Shown piece by piece: positions 1 through 9,012 of a stretch of DNA of 64,000 bases. This stretch comes from an uncultured Roseburia sp. (GTDB taxonomy: Bacteria; Bacillota_A; Clostridia; Lachnospirales; Lachnospiraceae): the NCBI GenBank assembly GCA_900753715.1, contig CAAEAE010000103.1, positions 62,001 to 126,000 of the forward strand, written 5' to 3'. Each line of letters begins with the position of its first letter. The stretch's first letter is position 1. The notes under the pieces were generated by a model that saw nothing but the letters and a program-made list of their open reading frames with translations, did not search any database and was not told where the DNA came from. The position numbers and the translations under genes are program-made.

Positions 1-377
1 CTGTAAGTCTGTCCGTATTCGCGTACAAGATGTACAGCAGCCTCCTCATGGGTCATGCCGAGAACCATCGGGCTTCCGTTTCGGTCGGTAAAACGCAGTA
101 ATTCTTTTCCGACACTCTCATAACGGCCGGATTCCTCCCAGAGGGATGCCGGAAGTGCAACCGGGAATAAAACTTCCTGACCGTCGATGGCATCCATCTC
201 CTGACGGATAATCTCTTCAATTTTGCGGGTGATGCGGCGCAGCGGCAGATAAGAAGAGTAGATACCGTTTGCGACATATTTGATATAGCCGCCTCTTACC
301 ATCAGTGCATGGCTGTCAATGACACAATCCGCCGGTCTTTCCTTAAACCGGTCGCCGACAAGTTTGTTAAGTTTCAT
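1..377 (-). CDS. proS: Prolyl-tRNA synthetase, N-terminal part (gene runs off the window)
   Basis: Charges tRNA-Pro with proline in the cytoplasm. Reading leftward from the ATG at 377 gives about 125 residues that begin MKLNKLVGDRFKERPAD and contain the class II motif 2 region RFTDRNGSPMVLGMTHEEA, characteristic of bacterial ProRS. An AAGGAGG ribosome binding site lies 7 bases upstream of the ATG. The gene is preceded by a T-box leader and its own promoter, so expression should rise when uncharged tRNA-Pro accumulates. The 3' part lies outside the window, so the insertion (editing) domain and the anticodon-binding domain cannot be inspected. Confidence 0.95.
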   Translation of the reverse strand, partial: MKLNKLVGDRFKERPADCVIDSHALMVRGGYIKYVANGIYSSYLPLRRITRKIEEIIRQEMDAIDGQEVLFPVALPASLWEESGRYESVGKELLRFTDRNGSPMVLGMTHEEAAVHLVREYGQTY

Positions 378-469
378 TTATAAATCCTCCTTGTTTTGCG
401 GAGCAAAATGCGACTGCCTTTGCAGGAGCAGAGGATTTTCCTCCTAAATAAATTTGTTTTGCGGAAATA

Positions 470-755
470 AAAAAAACCTAAGCCGTAAAAACAGCTTAGG
501 GCGAACTGACAAGTCCGTGGTACCACCTAAATTCGGATATCCATAAGGATATATCCACACTCACAGAATACAGGAAAAACCGATATTCTTTCTCTGTAAC
601 GGGAGAACCCGGTGGGATATACTAGACAAAGCTGTCGTTCCATCCACCGCTCAAAGACCGGTTCCGCATACATCTATAAAGGCTTGCACCGACCGCCTTC
701 TCTCTGGAATATCCGTTATGCGTACTATTTCTTCTCAACGCGTTCCTTATAAATT
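470..755 (-). promoter_or_regulatory. T-box riboswitch leader of proS
   Basis: Read on the minus strand, the leader holds a stem I region with a GGTCGGTGCAAGCC element, the T-box sequence AGGTGGTACCACG at about 518-530, and directly after it a GC-rich terminator hairpin with a U-run (about 470-502). This is the standard transcription-attenuating T-box arrangement. A CCG triplet after GCGGAA in stem I is the likely specifier codon for proline; the codon assignment is inference, the T-box identity is clear. Confidence 0.93.
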
Positions 756-761
756 GCACTT

Positions 762-790
762 ATTTTAACATCGGAGACGAAATGTGTCAA
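762..790 (-). promoter_or_regulatory. Sigma-A promoter of the proS T-box transcript
   Basis: On the minus strand TTGACA (785-790) is followed after 17 bases by TAAAAT (762-767). The predicted start near 755 coincides with the start of the T-box stem I. Confidence 0.8.
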
Positions 791-888
791 ATTATTTTTA
801 AAGAAACAATGCAATTTGGGGCAGGCTATGATAAGATAGATGAAAAATGAACAAAGTTTGCAGGGTGTGAGAAAGGCATGGTTATTTC

Positions 889-1545
889 ATGAAGACAGGA
901 ATTATTTTTGATATGGATGGAACGCTCTGGGATTCGGCAGAAAACGTGGCAAAGTCCTGGAATGAGGCGATTGTTAAGAGTGGTCTTTTAAAGAAAGAAC
1001 TGACAACGGCGGATATACAGGGAGTGATGGGGAAAACGATGGATGTCATTGCAGATATCCTGTTCCCGGAGCTTACGAAAGAAATGCGGATGTCATTATT
1101 AGAGAAGTGCTGTCAGGAAGAAAATGATTATCTGAGAGAGCATGGGGGAATCCTTTATCCTGGCGTGGCAGAAACGCTTGCAGAGTTAAAAAAACAGTAT
1201 GGGCTTTATATTGTGAGCAACTGTCAGAAGGGGTATATTGAAGCGTTTTTAGACCACTACAAGCTGTGGGATTATTTTTCTGATATTGAGTGTTACGGAA
1301 ATAACCTTTTGCAAAAAGGAGAAAATATCAGGCTGCTTGCCACGCGAAACGGACTTGAAAAGGCCGTCTATGTGGGAGATATCCAGGCGGATTATCAGGC
1401 GTCAAAGCAGGCAGGTGTCGGATTTATTCATGCCGGATACGGATTTGGCACGATTGATGACACGGTTCCGGAGCTTTTAACATTTGAGGAACTGCTTACA
1501 CTGAATCAGAAGGGAACCATCGAAGGGGCGATGCGTGAACTATAA
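889..1545 (+). CDS. HAD-superfamily hydrolase (phosphoglycolate-phosphatase-like)
   Basis: A 218-aa cytoplasmic HAD phosphatase. The N-terminus has motif I (IIFDMDGTLWDS, nucleophile Asp about residue 8), motif II is seen as VSNCQKG near residue 107, and the acidic motif IV as VGDIQAD near residue 163, all in the usual order for a beta-phosphoglucomutase/phosphoglycolate phosphatase-type protein with an alpha-helical cap. The substrate cannot be told from sequence. The start is the ATG at 889. The DHH phosphoesterase gene follows after 17 bases, so the two probably share a transcript. It is divergent from proS. Confidence 0.88.
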   Translation: MKTGIIFDMDGTLWDSAENVAKSWNEAIVKSGLLKKELTTADIQGVMGKTMDVIADILFPELTKEMRMSLLEKCCQEENDYLREHGGILYPGVAETLAELKKQYGLYIVSNCQKGYIEAFLDHYKLWDYFSDIECYGNNLLQKGENIRLLATRNGLEKAVYVGDIQADYQASKQAGVGFIHAGYGFGTIDDTVPELLTFEELLTLNQKGTIEGAMREL

Positions 1546-1562
1546 ATTGAAAAGAGGTTTTT

Positions 1563-2462
1563 ATGACAAAACTGGATGAACTGTTAGTGCAGATTAACGG
1601 GGAACGCGTGTATATTCAGACACACAATTTCCCGGACCCGGATGCCATTGCAAGTGCATTCGGTCTGCAGGAACTGTTAAAATACCGCGGAGTGGAGACA
1701 AAAATCTGCTATAAAGGAAAAATCGACCGGTACAGTACCGATAAGCTGCGGGAGCTGATGAAAATTGAGCTGTATGACCTGGATGAGTACAACCCGTTTT
1801 TAAAAGAGAGCGATGAAATCATTATGGTGGATGCCCAGAAGGGCAATTCCAACATCATTGATATGTGTGGGGATGAAATTATCTGCATCGACCACCATCC
1901 GACAAACGATTTATTCCAATACCGTTTTCAGGATATCAGACCGGAGGTCGGAGCGTGTGCGACGATTATTGCGCAGTATTTTTTTGAAAATGATATCCCG
2001 ATGAACCGGAGGATTGCGACTGCACTTACGTTTGGAATCCGCATGGACACGATGAATCTTTCAAGAGGTGTCTCAAAGCTGGATGTCGAGATGCTTTACC
2101 GGATGTTTGACCTCTGCGATGCGGATGTCATTCACAGACTTCAGAACAGCAGCCTTTATTTTGAAGATCTGATGGCATACTCGAAGGCAATTTCAAGTAT
2201 CGAGGTATATGAGAACATCAGCTTTGCAGATGCGGGCTGTGACTGCCCGGAGGCGTTGATTGCAAGTGTTTCGGATTTTATGCTGGCATTGGTTGAGGTA
2301 TCATTTTCGGTGGTTTATTCGCTCAAGAAGGACGGAATCAAGCTGTCTGTCCGCAGTGAAGGGGTGGATATGGATGCCGGAAAGATTATCAACAAGGCAT
2401 TAAGCGGTATCGGAAGCGGTGGCGGACATGCGGCAATGGCAGGGGGGCTTTATCACGTTTAG
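1563..2462 (+). CDS. DHH-family phosphoesterase (nanoRNase/pAp phosphatase-like), 3' end frameshifted
   Basis: A 299-aa DHH/DHHA1 protein of the bifunctional oligoribonuclease/pAp phosphatase type. Visible are the first metal-binding motif NFPDPDAIASA (about residues 22-32), the DHH motif IDHHPTND and the C-terminal DHHA1 substrate-binding motif GGGHAAMAGG. The frame ends only four codons after that motif, immediately after a run of six G at 2442-2447. With one G fewer the frame continues as GGFITFSGDVREAE and on to a stop at 2547, restoring the family-typical C-terminus (about 28 further residues). The gene is therefore frameshifted, by real mutation, homopolymer slippage or sequencing error. 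Catalytic motifs are intact. Confidence 0.85.
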   Translation: MTKLDELLVQINGERVYIQTHNFPDPDAIASAFGLQELLKYRGVETKICYKGKIDRYSTDKLRELMKIELYDLDEYNPFLKESDEIIMVDAQKGNSNIIDMCGDEIICIDHHPTNDLFQYRFQDIRPEVGACATIIAQYFFENDIPMNRRIATALTFGIRMDTMNLSRGVSKLDVEMLYRMFDLCDADVIHRLQNSSLYFEDLMAYSKAISSIEVYENISFADAGCDCPEALIASVSDFMLALVEVSFSVVYSLKKDGIKLSVRSEGVDMDAGKIINKALSGIGSGGGHAAMAGGLYHV

Positions 2463-2562
2463 CGGCGATGTCCGCGAGGCGGAGATCTTGATGGGCGGGG
2501 TAAAGGAACGGTTTCTTGAGGTGATTATCGGGAAAACGTGGATGTAGAAAGCGGGGTTTTCC

Positions 2563-2591
2563 TTGACATTTCAGGGAGGACTTTGTATACT
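2563..2591 (+). promoter_or_regulatory. Promoter of the ileS T-box transcript
   Basis: TTGACA (2563-2568), a 17-base spacer and TATACT (2586-2591), with the predicted start near 2598 just before the T-box stem I. Confidence 0.8.
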
Positions 2592-2597
2592 ACAGAT

Positions 2598-2880
2598 AAT
2601 AAGAAAAGGCAATGACGAAGACAGTACGTTATAAGGGAAAGGCAAAGAGAGCCGGGAATGGTGAGAGCCGGTGCGAGTAGCTTATAATGGAAAATCACTT
2701 CCAAGCCGCAGCCAGAAATGACATGGGATGTTTGTGTCAGAGTAGGAGCTGACGTATTTCCTACGTTACAGGGAACGACGTATGAACGTTTTCCTTTTGG
2801 AAAACGGAGTACATTGTAATTAGGTGGTATAAACGATAACAAGGCTCTCGTCCTATTTACAGGACAGAGCCTTTTGTGCA
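2598..2880 (+). promoter_or_regulatory. T-box riboswitch leader of ileS
   Basis: Stem I contains AGAGAGCC and GGTGCGAG elements and an ATC triplet in the GGAAAATCACTTCC context, fitting an isoleucine specifier. The T-box sequence TTAGGTGGTATAAACG is at about 2819-2834, and the terminator hairpin AAGGCTCTCGTCC/GGACAGAGCCTTTT covers 2841-2874. The ileS start follows 50 bases later. Confidence 0.92.
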
Positions 2881-2930
2881 TTTTAAAGTAATTACAGGGC
2901 ACAAGCGAAGAAATATGGCAGGAGGAAAAC

Positions 2931-5900
2931 ATGTACAACAAAGTAGAAACAAACATGAATTTCGTCGAGAGAGAAAAGCAGACGGAAAAATTCTGGGAGG
3001 AGAACGATATCTTCCGCAAATCAATGGAACAGCGCAAACAGGGAGAGACCTATACGTTCTATGACGGACCTCCAACAGCGAACGGAAAGCCGCATATCGG
3101 ACACGTACTTACACGTGTAATAAAAGATATGATTCCGCGTTACCAGACGATGAAAGGGAAATACGTGCCGCGTAAAGCCGGATGGGATACCCACGGTCTT
3201 CCGGTTGAGCTTGAGGTTGAGAAAATGCTCGGCTTAAACGGAAAAGAGCAGATTGAAGAGTATGGAATTGAGCCTTTCATTAAAAAATGTAAGGAATCCG
3301 TATGGAAATACAAGGGAATGTGGGAAGATTTCTCCGGAACCGTTGGATTCTGGGCTGATATGGAACACCCATATGTAACCTATGATGATAATTTTATCGA
3401 GTCAGAATGGTGGGCATTAAACCAGATTTGGAACAAGGGTCTTCTCTACAAGGGATTTAAAATCGTTCCTTACTGCCCGCGTTGCGGAACACCGCTTTCC
3501 ACCGCAGAGGTATCCCAGGGATATAAGACCGTTAAAGAGCGCTCCGCAGTAGTACGTTTTAAGGTAATTGGCGAGGATGCATATTTCCTGGCATGGACAA
3601 CAACACCGTGGACACTTCCGTCTAACGTGGCACTTTGTGTGAACCCGGATGAGACCTACTGCATGGTAAAAGCAGCAGACGGTTATACCTATTATATGGC
3701 AGAAGCGCTGCTTGACAAGGTGCTTGGCAAGCTGGCAGTGAAAAATGAAGACGGAACTGTTACTCCGGCATATGAAGTCCTTAAGACCTTCAAGGGAAAA
3801 GAACTGGAATACAAGGAGTATGAACCGCTTTACGCCTGTGCCGGAGAATCTGCAAAGAAGCAGAATAAGAAAGCACACTTTGTAACCTGCGATGGATATG
3901 TTACCATGTCAGATGGTACCGGTATCGTTCATATCGCACCGGCATTTGGTGAGGATGATGCAAAGGTAGGACGCAATTACGACCTTCCGTTTGTACAGTT
4001 TGTAAACGGAAAGGGTGAGCTGACCGAAGAGACTCCTTATGCAGGACTATTTGTAAAGAAGGCAGACCCGGAAGTATTAAAGGATTTGGATGCACAGGGC
4101 AAACTGTTCGATGCACCGAAATTCGAGCATGAGTATCCGCACTGTTGGAGATGTGATACACCGCTTATCTACTATGCGAGAGAATCCTGGTATATCAAGG
4201 AGACAGCCGTAAAGGATGACCTCATCCGCAACAACAATACGGTCAACTGGATTCCGGAATCCATCGGAAAAGGACGTTTTGGAAACTGGCTTGAGAATAT
4301 TCAGGACTGGGCAATTTCCCGTAACCGTTACTGGGGAACTCCGTTAAACATCTGGGAGTGTGAGGGATGCGGACATCAGGAGTCCATCGGAAGCCGTGAA
4401 GAGCTTGCAAAGAGAAGCGGAAATGATAAGGCACTTACCGTAGAGCTGCACAGACCATACATTGATGAGATTACCTTTACCTGCCCGGACTGTGGCAAGG
4501 TGATGAAGCGTGTACCGGAAGTATTGGACTGCTGGTTCGATTCTGGAGCAATGCCGTTTGCACAGCACCATTATCCGTTTGAAAACAAGGACCTGTTTGA
4601 ACAGCAGTTCCCGGCACAGTTTATTTCCGAGGCAGTTGACCAGACCCGTGGATGGTTCCATTCCCTGATGGCAGAATCTACGCTGTTATTTAACAAGGCG
4701 CCGTATGAAAACGTTATCGTACTTGGTCATGTACAGGATGAAAACGGACAGAAGATGTCAAAATCCAAGGGAAATGCAGTTGACCCGTTTGATGCATTAG
4801 AGACTTACGGAGCAGATGCTATCCGCTGGTATTTCTATATCAACAGTGCACCGTGGCTTCCGAACCGTTTCCACGGAAAAGCCGTACAGGAAGGACAGCG
4901 CAAGTTCTTAAGCACACTTTGGAACACTTACGCATTCTTCGTTCTGTATGCAAATATTGATAATTTTGACGCAACCCAATATGCGCTCGAATACGACAAA
5001 CTGTCCGTTATGGACAAATGGCTGTTATCCAAGTTAAATACCGTTATCAAGGAAGTGGATGACAACCTTGGCAACTACCGTATCCCGGAGGCAGCAAGAG
5101 CACTTGACGAGTTTGTGGATGATATGAGTAACTGGTATGTCAGAAGAAGCCGTGAGCGTTTCTGGGCAAAGGGCATGGAGCAGGATAAGATTAATGCTTA
5201 TATGACACTTTATACTGCACTCGTAACCATCTGTAAGTGTGCAGCACCGATGATTCCGTTCATGACAGAGGATATTTACCGCAATCTGGTATGCTCCATC
5301 GACCCGAGTGCACCGGAAAGCATCCATCTGTGTGATTTCCCGGTAGCAAATGACGCATACATTGATGAGACACTGGAAAAGAACATGGACGAAGTACTTA
5401 AGATTGTAGTTATGGGACGCGCATGCCGTAACAGTGCAAACATCAAGAACCGTCAGCCGATTGGAACCATGTTTGTCAAGGCACCGGAAACCCTGCCGGA
5501 GTATTTTGTGGAAATCATTGAAGACGAGCTGAATGTTAAAAAGGTAGAATTCACAGAGGATGTTTCAAGCTACACCAGCTACACCTTTAAGCCGCAGCTT
5601 CGCACCGTGGGACCGAAATACGGAAAGTATTTAGGACAGATTCAGAAAGCACTTGCTGAACTTGACGGAAATAAAGCAATGGCAGAATTAAAGGCAAACG
5701 GCGTTTTGGCACTGCCACAGGTAAATGATGAAGTAAAACTTTCTGAGGAAGATCTTTTGATTACGATGACCCAGATGGAAGGCTATGTCACCGAAGGCGA
5801 TAATACGGTCACAGTCGTACTGGATACCAATCTGACACCGGAACTGGTGGAAGAGGGATTTGTACGTGAAATAATCAGTAAAATCCAGACAATGCGTAAG

Positions 5901-6104
5901 GAAGCAGGATTTGAGGTCATGGACAAAATCCATATTTCTTATCAGGCAGACGAAAAAGTTTCCGCAGTGTTTGAAAAGCATGGAGACGAGATTAAAGCAG
6001 ATGTTCTGGGAGTTGACATTTCAGCAGACGCAGTAAAAGGATACCAGAAGGAGTGGAGCATTAATGGGGAAAAGGTACTTCTGGGTGTGGAAAAGGATGC
6101 GTAA
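2931..6104 (+). CDS. ileS: Isoleucyl-tRNA synthetase, long (type 2-like) form
   Basis: Attaches isoleucine to tRNA-Ile. At 1057 aa it carries the class I signature GPPTANGKPHIGH (HIGH, about residues 45-57) and KMSKS in ENGQKMSKSKGNAVDP (about residue 605), with the CP1 editing region between them. The length is well above the roughly 940 aa of E. coli-type enzymes and there is no C-terminal cysteine cluster for zinc; both point to the type 2 IleRS lineage. The start ATG at 2931 follows an AGGAGG site at about 2920. The T-box upstream gives regulation by tRNA-Ile charging. glgP follows after 13 bases and is probably co-transcribed. Confidence 0.96.
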   Translation: MYNKVETNMNFVEREKQTEKFWEENDIFRKSMEQRKQGETYTFYDGPPTANGKPHIGHVLTRVIKDMIPRYQTMKGKYVPRKAGWDTHGLPVELEVEKMLGLNGKEQIEEYGIEPFIKKCKESVWKYKGMWEDFSGTVGFWADMEHPYVTYDDNFIESEWWALNQIWNKGLLYKGFKIVPYCPRCGTPLSTAEVSQGYKTVKERSAVVRFKVIGEDAYFLAWTTTPWTLPSNVALCVNPDETYCMVKAADGYTYYMAEALLDKVLGKLAVKNEDGTVTPAYEVLKTFKGKELEYKEYEPLYACAGESAKKQNKKAHFVTCDGYVTMSDGTGIVHIAPAFGEDDAKVGRNYDLPFVQFVNGKGELTEETPYAGLFVKKADPEVLKDLDAQGKLFDAPKFEHEYPHCWRCDTPLIYYARESWYIKETAVKDDLIRNNNTVNWIPESIGKGRFGNWLENIQDWAISRNRYWGTPLNIWECEGCGHQESIGSREELAKRSGNDKALTVELHRPYIDEITFTCPDCGKVMKRVPEVLDCWFDSGAMPFAQHHYPFENKDLFEQQFPAQFISEAVDQTRGWFHSLMAESTLLFNKAPYENVIVLGHVQDENGQKMSKSKGNAVDPFDALETYGADAIRWYFYINSAPWLPNRFHGKAVQEGQRKFLSTLWNTYAFFVLYANIDNFDATQYALEYDKLSVMDKWLLSKLNTVIKEVDDNLGNYRIPEAARALDEFVDDMSNWYVRRSRERFWAKGMEQDKINAYMTLYTALVTICKCAAPMIPFMTEDIYRNLVCSIDPSAPESIHLCDFPVANDAYIDETLEKNMDEVLKIVVMGRACRNSANIKNRQPIGTMFVKAPETLPEYFVEIIEDELNVKKVEFTEDVSSYTSYTFKPQLRTVGPKYGKYLGQIQKALAELDGNKAMAELKANGVLALPQVNDEVKLSEEDLLITMTQMEGYVTEGDNTVTVVLDTNLTPELVEEGFVREIISKIQTMRKEAGFEVMDKIHISYQADEKVSAVFEKHGDEIKADVLGVDISADAVKGYQKEWSINGEKVLLGVEKDA

Positions 6105-6117
6105 ATGGAGGGACGCT

Positions 6118-8589
6118 ATGAGCCAAAAGACATTTGACAAGGAAGAATTTATCAAGGAAGTAAAAGATGCGGTAAAAAATCTGTACCGCAAGACCTTAAA
6201 GGAGGCAAGCCAGCAGGAAATTTTCCAGGCTGTCTCCTACACGGTAAAGGATACAATCATTGACGACTGGCTTGCTACTCATCACACAATTGACAGAGAA
6301 GATCCAAAGATTGTTTACTATATGTCCATGGAGTTTTTGATGGGACGTGCACTTGGAAACAATCTTATCAACCTCAAGGCATACGACGAGGTAAGGGAGG
6401 CACTGGAAGAGATTGGTCTCAATCTTGATACCATCGAGGACCAGGAACCGGATCCGGCACTTGGAAACGGCGGTCTTGGACGTCTGGCAGCCTGCTTTAT
6501 GGAGTCGCTTGCAACACTTGGATATCCGGCATATGGATGTGGAATCCGTTACCGCTACGGAATGTTCAAGCAGAAAATCCAGGACGGCTATCAGGTGGAA
6601 GTACCGGATAACTGGTTAAAAGAAAATTATCCGTTTGAGCTTCGCCGCCCGGAGTACTCCTATGAAGTAAAATTTGGCGGATATGTCCGCGCAGAGGCAG
6701 CAGCGGATGGCAGAACACGGTTTATCCAGGAAGGATATCAGTCTGTAATCGCTGTTCCTTATGATATGCCAATCGTCGGATATGGAAACCATATGGTAAA
6801 CACCTTAATGATTTGGGATGCACAGCCGAAGGAAGAATTCGAGCTGGATTCCTTTGACAAGGGTGATTACAAGAAAGCGGTAGAGCAGCAGAATCTTGCC
6901 AGAAACCTGGTAGAGGTGCTCTATCCAAACGACAACCATGTGGCAGGAAAAGAGCTTCGCTTAAAACAGCAGTATTTCTTCGTTTCTGCAAGTGTACAGC
7001 GTGCGCTTGCCCGCTATAAGAAGTTCCACGATGATATTCACAAACTTCCGGAGAAGGTAACCTTCCAGTTGAACGATACACATCCTACAGTTGCAGTTGC
7101 AGAGCTGATGCGAATTTTGCTGGACGAGGAAGGACTTTCCTGGGATGAGGCATGGGAGATTACCTCAAAGACCTGTGCTTATACCAATCACACAATCATG
7201 GCAGAGGCACTCGAAAAATGGCCGATTGAAATCTTTTCGAGACTGCTTCCGCGTATCTATCAGATTGTGGAGGAGATTAACCGCCGGTTTATTTTAAGCA
7301 TCCAGGCAAGTTTTCCGGGCGATAACAACAAAATCGCAAAGATGGCAATCGTATATGATGGTCAGGTAAAAATGGCAAATCTTGCAATTGCAGCAGGCTA
7401 TTCCGTCAATGGTGTGGCAAGACTGCATACAGAGATTTTAAAGAACGAGCAGTTAAAAGATTTCTACGAGATGTTCCCGCAGAAATTTAACAATAAGACA
7501 AACGGAATCACACAGCGCCGTTTCCTGATGCACGGAAATCCGCTTCTTGCAGCCTGGGTTACCGACCATATCGGAAACGACTGGATTACCAACCTTGCAC
7601 ATATTAAGAAGCTGGCAGTTTATGCGGATGATGTGAAGGCACAGCAGGAATTTATGAATATCAAATACCAGAATAAGCTGCGCCTTGCAAAGTATATTTT
7701 GGAGCACAACGGAATCGAAGTTGACCCGCGTTCCATTTTTGATGTGCAGGTAAAACGTCTGCATGAGTACAAGAGACAGCTTTTGAACATTTTGCACGTC
7801 ATGTACCTTTACAATCAGCTTAAAGAGCATCCGGATATGGATTTTTATCCGAGAACTTTTATCTTCGGAGCCAAGGCAGCAGCAGGTTATAAGAATGCGA
7901 AGCTTACTATCAAGCTGATTAATAATGTAGCGGATGTCATCAACAACGACAGAAGCATTAACGGAAAGATTAAAGTCGTATTTATCGAGGACTATCGTGT
8001 ATCCAACGCAGAATGGATTTTTGCGGCTGCCGATGTCAGTGAGCAGATTTCCACTGCCAGCAAAGAGGCTTCCGGCACTGGAAACATGAAATTTATGTTG
8101 AATGGTGCCCTGACACTTGGAACAATGGATGGTGCAAACGTTGAAATCGTGGAAGAAGTCGGAGAAGAGAACGCATTTATTTTTGGTATGAGTTCCGATG
8201 AGGTTATTGCACACGAGAGAAACAGGGATTACGACCCGATGCAGATTTTTAACAGTGATCAGGAAATCCGTACCGTTTTGATGCAGTTAATCAACGGTTT
8301 TTATTCCGGAAATGACCCGGAGCTGTTCCGCGACCTTTACGATTCCCTGCTCAATACCAACTGCACACAGTATGCAGATACCTACTTCATTTTGAAAGAT
8401 TTCCGTTCATATGCAGATGCACAGAAACGTGTCATGGAGTACTATAAGAGGGAGTCTGATTGGGCAAAGAGTGCAATTTTAAATGTAGCACATTCCGGAA
8501 AATTCTCTTCTGACCGTACGATTCAGGAGTATGTGGACGACATCTGGAAGTTAGATAAAATTACAGTTCAGGTGGAAGAGGAAGCGTAG
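6118..8589 (+). CDS. glgP: Glycogen/alpha-glucan phosphorylase
   Basis: Phosphorolytic release of glucose 1-phosphate from glycogen or maltodextrin. The 823-aa product has the GT35 features LGNGGLGRLAACFMESLATL (about residues 118-137) and, near the C-terminus, the pyridoxal-phosphate lysine motif EASGTGNMKFMLNGA. The ATG at 6118 is preferred over an in-frame ATG at 6064 because the latter lies inside ileS and the 6118 start has GGAGGG seven bases upstream and begins with the family-typical MSQKTFDKEEF. It lies 13 bases after ileS, an unusual pairing of translation and storage-carbohydrate genes that places it under the tRNA-Ile T-box unless internal promoters exist. Confidence 0.96.
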   Translation: MSQKTFDKEEFIKEVKDAVKNLYRKTLKEASQQEIFQAVSYTVKDTIIDDWLATHHTIDREDPKIVYYMSMEFLMGRALGNNLINLKAYDEVREALEEIGLNLDTIEDQEPDPALGNGGLGRLAACFMESLATLGYPAYGCGIRYRYGMFKQKIQDGYQVEVPDNWLKENYPFELRRPEYSYEVKFGGYVRAEAAADGRTRFIQEGYQSVIAVPYDMPIVGYGNHMVNTLMIWDAQPKEEFELDSFDKGDYKKAVEQQNLARNLVEVLYPNDNHVAGKELRLKQQYFFVSASVQRALARYKKFHDDIHKLPEKVTFQLNDTHPTVAVAELMRILLDEEGLSWDEAWEITSKTCAYTNHTIMAEALEKWPIEIFSRLLPRIYQIVEEINRRFILSIQASFPGDNNKIAKMAIVYDGQVKMANLAIAAGYSVNGVARLHTEILKNEQLKDFYEMFPQKFNNKTNGITQRRFLMHGNPLLAAWVTDHIGNDWITNLAHIKKLAVYADDVKAQQEFMNIKYQNKLRLAKYILEHNGIEVDPRSIFDVQVKRLHEYKRQLLNILHVMYLYNQLKEHPDMDFYPRTFIFGAKAAAGYKNAKLTIKLINNVADVINNDRSINGKIKVVFIEDYRVSNAEWIFAAADVSEQISTASKEASGTGNMKFMLNGALTLGTMDGANVEIVEEVGEENAFIFGMSSDEVIAHERNRDYDPMQIFNSDQEIRTVLMQLINGFYSGNDPELFRDLYDSLLNTNCTQYADTYFILKDFRSYADAQKRVMEYYKRESDWAKSAILNVAHSGKFSSDRTIQEYVDDIWKLDKITVQVEEEA

Positions 8590-8614
8590 AACAGGTATTT
8601 TTTCAAATACATAT

Positions 8615-8643
8615 TTGACAATTGAATTATCTGTGGGTATAAT
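8615..8643 (+). promoter_or_regulatory. Consensus sigma-A promoter of candidate small RNA
   Basis: TTGACA (8615-8620), exactly 17 bases, TATAAT (8638-8643): a perfect consensus promoter just downstream of glgP with no protein-coding gene before the terminator at about 8763-8797. Confidence 0.85.
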
Positions 8644-8649
8644 GAATAT

Positions 8650-8797
8650 AGAAATTTGAAACACGGTTTCATATCGTGAAACAGTGTTCGTTAATTCCTT
8701 TCCCTAATTATTAATATACCCATTTGTGTATGGCATTTACCCATTTATGCTATGTACGACAGGAAGCCGCTGTATCTCCTACAGCGGCTTCTTTGTA
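8650..8797 (+). ncRNA. Candidate small non-coding RNA between glgP and the CarD-like gene
   Basis: A transcript of about 145-150 nt would start near 8650 and end at the terminator hairpin GAAGCCGCTGTA/TACAGCGGCTTCTTT (about 8763-8795). Near its 5' end is a strong stem-loop (AACAC and GTTTCA pairing with TGAAAC and GTGTT, loop TATCG). The middle holds two copies of ACCCATTT in a largely single-stranded stretch. No open reading frame with a ribosome binding site is seen. I cannot match it to a named RNA family; its size and perfect promoter suggest an abundant structured or regulatory RNA. Confidence 0.6.
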
Positions 8798-8885
8798 TGG
8801 AAAAAGTCTTGTAAAAATGTACAAAAAATGACCGGATATCCTTGATGCAGTTTTCACAAAAATGCAGTTTGTTAGCGGAAACTTA

Positions 8886-8915
8886 CTGACATCTCTGGAA
8901 GAATCATGCTAAAAT
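8886..8915 (+). promoter_or_regulatory. Probable promoter of the CarD-like gene
   Basis: CTGACA (8886-8891), an 18-base spacer and TAAAAT (8910-8915), about 100 bases before the chosen start codon. Confidence 0.45.
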
Positions 8916-9012
8916 AGGAATAGATGTTTTGCCATGTTAAAAAGTGGCAATACTAGGAAACAAAAGGAAAAAGTTTGAGAAAACGCATCAGGGAAAGGAG
9001 AATCGGGGAAAG

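Noticed and set aside
2525..3037. A 170-codon frame on the minus strand across the ileS leader
   Set aside because: It runs antisense through the T-box and the ileS start, has no ribosome site, and its codons reflect the structured RNA.
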